From Zygnema cylindricum (Eukaryota; Streptophyta; Zygnematophyceae; Zygnematales; Zygnemataceae): DNA of 58,728 nt. Location: NCBI GenBank assembly GCA_037447655.1, contig JBBHKE010000843.1, positions 257,617-316,344 of the forward strand, written 5' to 3'. Shown piece after piece: positions 54,290 through 58,728 of the stretch. The translations under genes were made by a program, and so were the position numbers. Within the stretch, counting starts at the first letter, position 1, and each line of letters begins with the position of its first letter. The notes beneath the pieces are model-generated. The model saw only the letters and a list, made by a program, of their open reading frames with translations. It ran no database searches and was not told the DNA's origin.

Positions 54290-55340
54290 TAAAATCATAA
54301 AATATAACATTGCATCGCATGTTGTCGACATCGTCCCATTGTAATATTCACATCGTCAAAGTATCCATTTCATTAAAATATCAAGTTAATAAATCGACAC
54401 GATTTTATCATCAACATCATTATAGTATCCACATCATTAACTATAAATAAATATTAAATATAATTAGTTATAGGATAAGAATTAATAGGGGACTGATATA
54501 ACCACAAAAGGTAATCCCTATAACCACGAAACTTTCGACTCGTCGTTTGTCGTTTAACCAACAAAACGTTTAAACGTTGAATCGTACAGATTCGTAAAAT
54601 GTAAAATTCTTTGAATTATGCAGCCTTTTTTATCAGTTTTTTTCCAAATTTGTACGAATTGGGTAATTGGGTTTTTGTGTTTCTCCTTTTTTTTTTTTTT
54701 GGAGGCGAAATTTTTCGTGGTTGGAAGGATTACCTCTCCGTAGTTATACCAATCCCTTTAAAATATCGACATCAACAAAATACGGCATTGGGAAAATATT
54801 GACATCATTAGAATCTCGACATCGTTAAAATATTAACATCAATAAAGTATGGACATTGCATGAAAAATACATTGTTAATATGGACATCATTAATATTTCG
54901 ACATTGTTGAAATATCAACATCGCACTAAAATATCAACATTGTTAAAATATCAACATTATTAAAATATCAACATCGTTAAAATATTAGCATCACATTAAA
55001 ATATCAACATTGTTAAAATAACAACATTGTTAAAATATCAACATCACATTAAAATATTGACATTAGTAGTATGTCAACATCATTAAAACATCGTGGTTGA
55101 AATGTTGACATCATGGCATCTTAAAAAAAAAAAAGCATTGTCATTCAATTTCGACATCATTACGATGTCAACATCATGAAAATATTGACATCGCATCAAT
55201 ATGTCGAGGTCATTAAATTATCAACATCATGAGAATATTGACATTATTTAAAATATCGACATCGTTGGATTGTCGACATTATTAAAATATCAACAGCATT
55301 AAAATATCGACACGATTAAAGTATTGACATTAAATGTGGA
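54290..55340 (+). repeat. AT-rich minisatellite (ATTAAAATATCAACATC-like)
   Basis: Dozens of diverged units of roughly 13-20 bp combining ATCAACAT or TCGACATC with RTTAAAAT. Most regular at 54920-55080. 54480-54720 is an interruption with no feature. Confidence 0.85.
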
Positions 55341-56020
55341 ATTGTAGATCCCTCAAAATTTCCAATCTCTAATCTCCAATGTTAAGATTTCCAATATGTT
55401 TCTATATTCAAATATTTGCTATCAATTTTTTTTTTCTATGTTTCATTGTTTATATTTTTAAGGTCCAATATCTTTATTTAATGTCCAATGCCTATGTCTG
55501 ATGTTCACATTCTCGCTCTTCCATTTCTCTCCTCTCTCTCCCCTCTCTCTCCCCTCTCTCTCACTCTCCTTCAACCTTTTTTTACACCACATCCCCCCTC
55601 CACACAACCTTACCTCTCCATCTCTTCCATGTTTAATGGTCAAAGTCCAAATTTAATTTTAATTATAATCGGCAATAGTTCTATATAGTATTGTATATTT
55701 TTTCAACTTTATATAAACTATTGCATCTTACTTATAGATAGTATATATGTATAATACACATATATTTAGTTTATATATGTTGTTATTACCCATTTTCCAT
55801 GTTTTATTATCCAATGTTTAATATCCAATCTTTGTATTCTAACAACTCTAAAAACCTTAAAAACTACTGAAAAACCTCGAAAAAACCTAAAAAACCACAG
55901 AAGATCGCTAAACTGCTCTAAAACCTTAAAAAACCCTGAAAAACCCTAAAATGCCCTAAAAAACCCAATGCGCATATTCTAACATCTGCACCATTTAATG
56001 TCCAATGTCAATATTACGGT
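55341..56020. other. AT-rich DNA with CCTAAAAA motifs, no gene
   Basis: A CTCTCTCCC patch lies at 55530-55570. Degenerate CCCTAAAA units appear at 55845-55965 (C-rich on the plus strand). Confidence 0.55.
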
Positions 56021-56029
56021 TTTCTTTGG

Positions 56030-56990
56030 ATTTATATAATTTTTAAGGTTTCATAGGGTTTTGAGGTTATTTTAAAAGGTTTTAAGGGTTTTTACAGTTT
56101 TTTAAGGTTTATTTAGGGTTTTGTTTAGGGTTTTTATGGTTTTTTAGGGTTATAAAAGTTTCTTAGGGTTATTAGGTTTTTCTCAGGGTTTTTAGGGTTT
56201 TTAGAGTTTTTAAGGCTTTCTAGGATTTTCTAGGGATTTTTAGGGTTTTTTAGGGTTTTTATGTTTTCTAGGATTTATATCTAAATTGTCATGAGGGATT
56301 TTAAGGCTTGTCAGGATTTTTAAGGGTTTTATCGGGTTTCTAGTGTTTTTAAGGGTTTATGGTTTTTATAGGGTTTTTTAGGGTTTTTAGGGTTTTTGAG
56401 GGGCTCTTATGGTTTTTAGGGTTTACATCCTTATGTTTTTTAGGGTTTTTAAGGCTTTTTAAGATTTTTAGGGTAGGGGTTTTTAGAGTTTCTTAAGATT
56501 TTTAGATTTTTTAAGGGTTTTTTGAGTTTATATTTACAGAGTTTTAGGGTTTTTAGGGGTTTTAAGGCTTTATAGGGCTATTGAAGGGTACTTAGCGTTT
56601 TAAAGATTTTTTAGGGGGTTTTAGGTTTTTCTAGTGTTTTTAGGATCTCTTAGGGTTATTATGGTTTTTAGCGTTTTTAGGGTTTTTAGGTTTCATGGTT
56701 TTATAGGGTTTTTTTTCTTAGGGTTTCTAGGTTTTTTTTAATGGTTTTTAGGGTTTTTAGGGTTTGGGTTTTTAAGGCTTTATATGGTTTCTTAGTGAGT
56801 TTTAGGGTTTTATTTTGAAGGTGTTTAAGGCTTTTGAGATTTTTTTTGGTGTTTTTAGGGTTTATATCTATACGGTTTTCAAGGCTCCTTGGGTTATTTT
56901 AGGGGTTTGTAAGAGTTTTCACGGTTTATATCTATAGGGTTGCTAGGGTTTTTATCTAGGGTTCTTAGGTTTTTGAAGACCTTTTAGGAT
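56030..56990 (+). repeat. Degenerate telomere-like array, G-rich on plus strand
   Basis: Irregular TTTTTAGGG, TTTAGGGTT and TTTTAGGG units for almost 1 kb. Spacing varies, so it is interstitial and decayed, not a true telomere. Plant-type TTTAGGG is embedded. Confidence 0.85.
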
Positions 56991-57153
56991 TGAGGATGTA
57001 AAATTTATGATTTTAAATTCTTAAGATTTGGGGTTTTTATTTGATATTTGACTTCTCGACTTTCAGTTTAATTCCTTTCTTTTTCTTTCTCTTTTTTTGT
57101 TTGTTTTTTTTTCGTTTTAGTTTTAGTTTTTAATTACTTTTGTTTTTGTTTCT

Positions 57154-57570
57154 TTGTTTTTTTTGTCAGGTACGGCTCTCGAGAGTTCCAATTCAAATGC
57201 CTCCTCTCCTTCTCCTTCTTCCTCCTCTCCCCCCTCTCCACCTCCTTCTCCCTCTCCCTCTTCTTCCTCTCCCCCCTCTCGCTTTCCCACCCCCGGCTTA
57301 GACACTCTCGCCAGCGCTGACGTGGCAAATCGAAACGCTGTCGTGGCGACTGTGCCTGCTGATGTGGCACCTTTCCTCAGTGACGCGTCGACGCCGTACG
57401 CTGACCTGGCGGACGATGACGAGGACGAGCCAGTCAATGACCTGGCGTACGCCGACGATGACGTGGCGAATGCTGGCGTGGCAGCGGAGAGTCTCTCCCC
57501 TCCCACGTGGGACCACGGCGTGTGGGCGTCGCCGATCGATCTGAGCCGTAGGATCTTCTGTAACAGGTAG
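57154..57570 (+). CDS. Heptapeptide-repeat open frame (possible exon), unknown function
   Basis: An open frame of about 138 codons without a convincing ATG. A Ser/Pro-rich first half (57185-57300) leads into a 7-residue repeat, D-V/L-A-x4, whose 21-bp unit TGACGTGGC-N12 starts at 57318, 57339, 57360, 57381, 57402, 57438 and 57459. All spacings are multiples of three. A pyrimidine tract ending TTTTGTCAG at 57169 looks like a 3' splice site, and AACAG-GTAGTA at 57561-57571 like a 5' splice site, so 57170-57565 could be an exon. GC-rich against AT-rich surroundings. It could equally be a minisatellite. No family recognised. Confidence 0.35.
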   Translation: MFFLSGTALESSNSNASSPSPSSSSPPSPPPSPSPSSSSPPSRFPTPGLDTLASADVANRNAVVATVPADVAPFLSDASTPYADLADDDEDEPVNDLAYADDDVANAGVAAESLSPPTWDHGVWASPIDLSRRIFCNR

Positions 57571-57599
57571 TACACCGAGAAAACCCCAAAGAAGTCGAG

Positions 57600-58728
57600 A
57601 AAACTGTAAGGAACTCAAAATAACTATGAAGAAGTATCAAGAACAGGTAGTACATAAAGAAAACCCTAGAGAACTCTAAACTATTTTGAAAACCCTAAAC
57701 AATTTTGAAAACCCTAAACAGCTTTAAAGACCTCTAAAGAACCCTACAACAACTTAGAAATATCTGTGAAGAACCAAGAAAGCACAATGCAAAACCCTTA
57801 AAAGGATCCTAGAAAACCCTATAAAACTCCTAAAAACCCTAAAAAACCCTAGAAAACCCTAAATAACCTTAAAAAACTCTAGAGTTACTTTAGAAAACCG
57901 TAATTTTTTTTTTAGACACTTTGCTCATAGGAAGTCGATCGTGGGGGTAGTATACAGGTAAAAACCCGAAAGAACTCGAAAAAATCCTTCGACAACTTAG
58001 AAAACCTTACTTGTAAAGACCCAAGAAAGCCCTGTGTGAACCCTCAAAAGGGTCCTAGGAAGCCCTAAAAAACCCTATAAAACACCTAAAAACTCTAAAA
58101 AACCCAAGGAAACTAAAAAAAGACCTTAAAAAACCCTAGAATTACCCTAGAAAACCCTAATCTTTTTTTTGAAACATTTTGCTCAAGGTCGTCCAAAAAG
58201 AAGTCGATTGTGGCGGAAAGATTAGACATGGACTACACACCTTCTCCCTCTCCCTCTCCCTCTCCCTCTACCTCCCTTTTTCCTTTCTCTCTCCCTCTGT
58301 TTCTCCCTCTAACACATTACCTCTCTCTTCCCTCTCTCCCTACGTCCCTCCCTATTTCTGAAAATGAAAACCCTTAGAAATCCCTCAAAAACCCTTAGAA
58401 ACTCCTCTAAAACGCTAGAAAAACCCTTCCAAAACCCTAAACTACCCGACAAATCCCCCTAAAAACCCCTAAAAACCCCCAAAAAACCTCAAATTCCCTC
58501 TCCCATCTCCCTGTATATGAAGTCCATAGTGGCTCCAAAGTCCGACATGCTGCCCCCAAAAAACACCAAAAACCCCAAAAAAACGCACAAAACCCCAAAA
58601 GCCCATTAACAACCCCTAGTCAATACACCCCCCAAACCCCCATATAGACCCCATAAAAACCCCAAAATTCCCTCTCCAGGTTCCTGAATATGCGGTCCAT
58701 AGTGGCTCCGGGATCCGATATGCCCCCC
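57600..58728. repeat. Degenerate telomere-like array, C-rich on plus strand
   Basis: Irregular CCCTAAAAA, AACCCTAGAAAACC and CCCCAAAAA units to the window edge, opposite in orientation to 56030-56990. Segments at 57640-57900 and 57950-58200 look like diverged duplicates (each has CAGGTA, AACTTAGAAA, CCAAGAAAGC, AGGATCCTAG/AGGGTCCTAG and a TTTTTTTT run before CTTTGCTCA/ATTTTGCTCA). A CTCCCT tract is at 58245-58350. Confidence 0.8.

Noticed and set aside
56030-58728. True chromosome end
   Set aside because: Units are irregular and opposite in orientation on either side of ~57.1-57.6 kb, with non-telomeric DNA between.

Overview
The window looks like repeat-dense, gene-poor nuclear DNA of a streptophyte (land plant or charophyte alga). 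I infer this from plant-type Ty1/copia elements whose primer-binding sites match plant initiator tRNA-Met, from degenerate TTTAGGG/CCCTAAA arrays, and from a broken trihelix-type (Myb/SANT-like) gene. The trihelix remnant and the low gene density would fit a Chara-like alga, but the sequence alone does not prove that. No intact cellular gene, rRNA, tRNA gene or CRISPR array is seen. Nearly all protein-coding signal is decayed transposon.

Layout. 45-5991: minus-strand copia element A with both LTRs. 6135-6414: hAT transposase C-terminal remnant. 7231-7764: TA-flanked MITE. 8391-9050: pyrimidine-rich tract with a 30-bp minisatellite. About 9270-11260: trihelix pseudogene split by a plus-strand solo LTR. 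11320-23276: copia element D, into whose gag a second copia element, C (15974-22149), is nested. 24374-27190: three MITEs of one family. 27884-29041: two inverted copies of another MITE family, forming a large hairpin. 30001-36571: low-complexity and satellite DNA (CT-rich, GATC-rich 22-bp repeats, AT dinucleotide runs, diverged ~1.1-kb units). 36572-43798: a 7.2-kb insertion with gag-protease coding and an unusual split-repeat layout, sitting in that satellite. 44527-49220: copia element F, sister of A and 5'-truncated. 49561-49812: zinc-knuckle/RGG fragment. 50151-51284: foldback element with ~335-bp arms. 51326-52477: two more TA-flanked MITEs. 53382-53725: six perfect G-box palindromes. 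54100-58728: AT-rich minisatellite and telomere-like arrays flanking a heptapeptide-repeat open frame at 57154-57570.

How the parts relate. The copia elements A, C, D and F encode gag, protease, integrase, reverse transcriptase and RNase H in the usual copia order, all on the minus strand. Each has lost catalytic or zinc-binding residues or carries stops, so none looks autonomous. They share one trait: the sequence next to the 5' LTR matches the anticodon arm, not the 3' end, of initiator tRNA-Met, and in C and D the gag start codon lies inside the LTR. The gag-protease insertion has no polymerase or integrase and would need helper functions. The small inverted-repeat elements carry no transposase.
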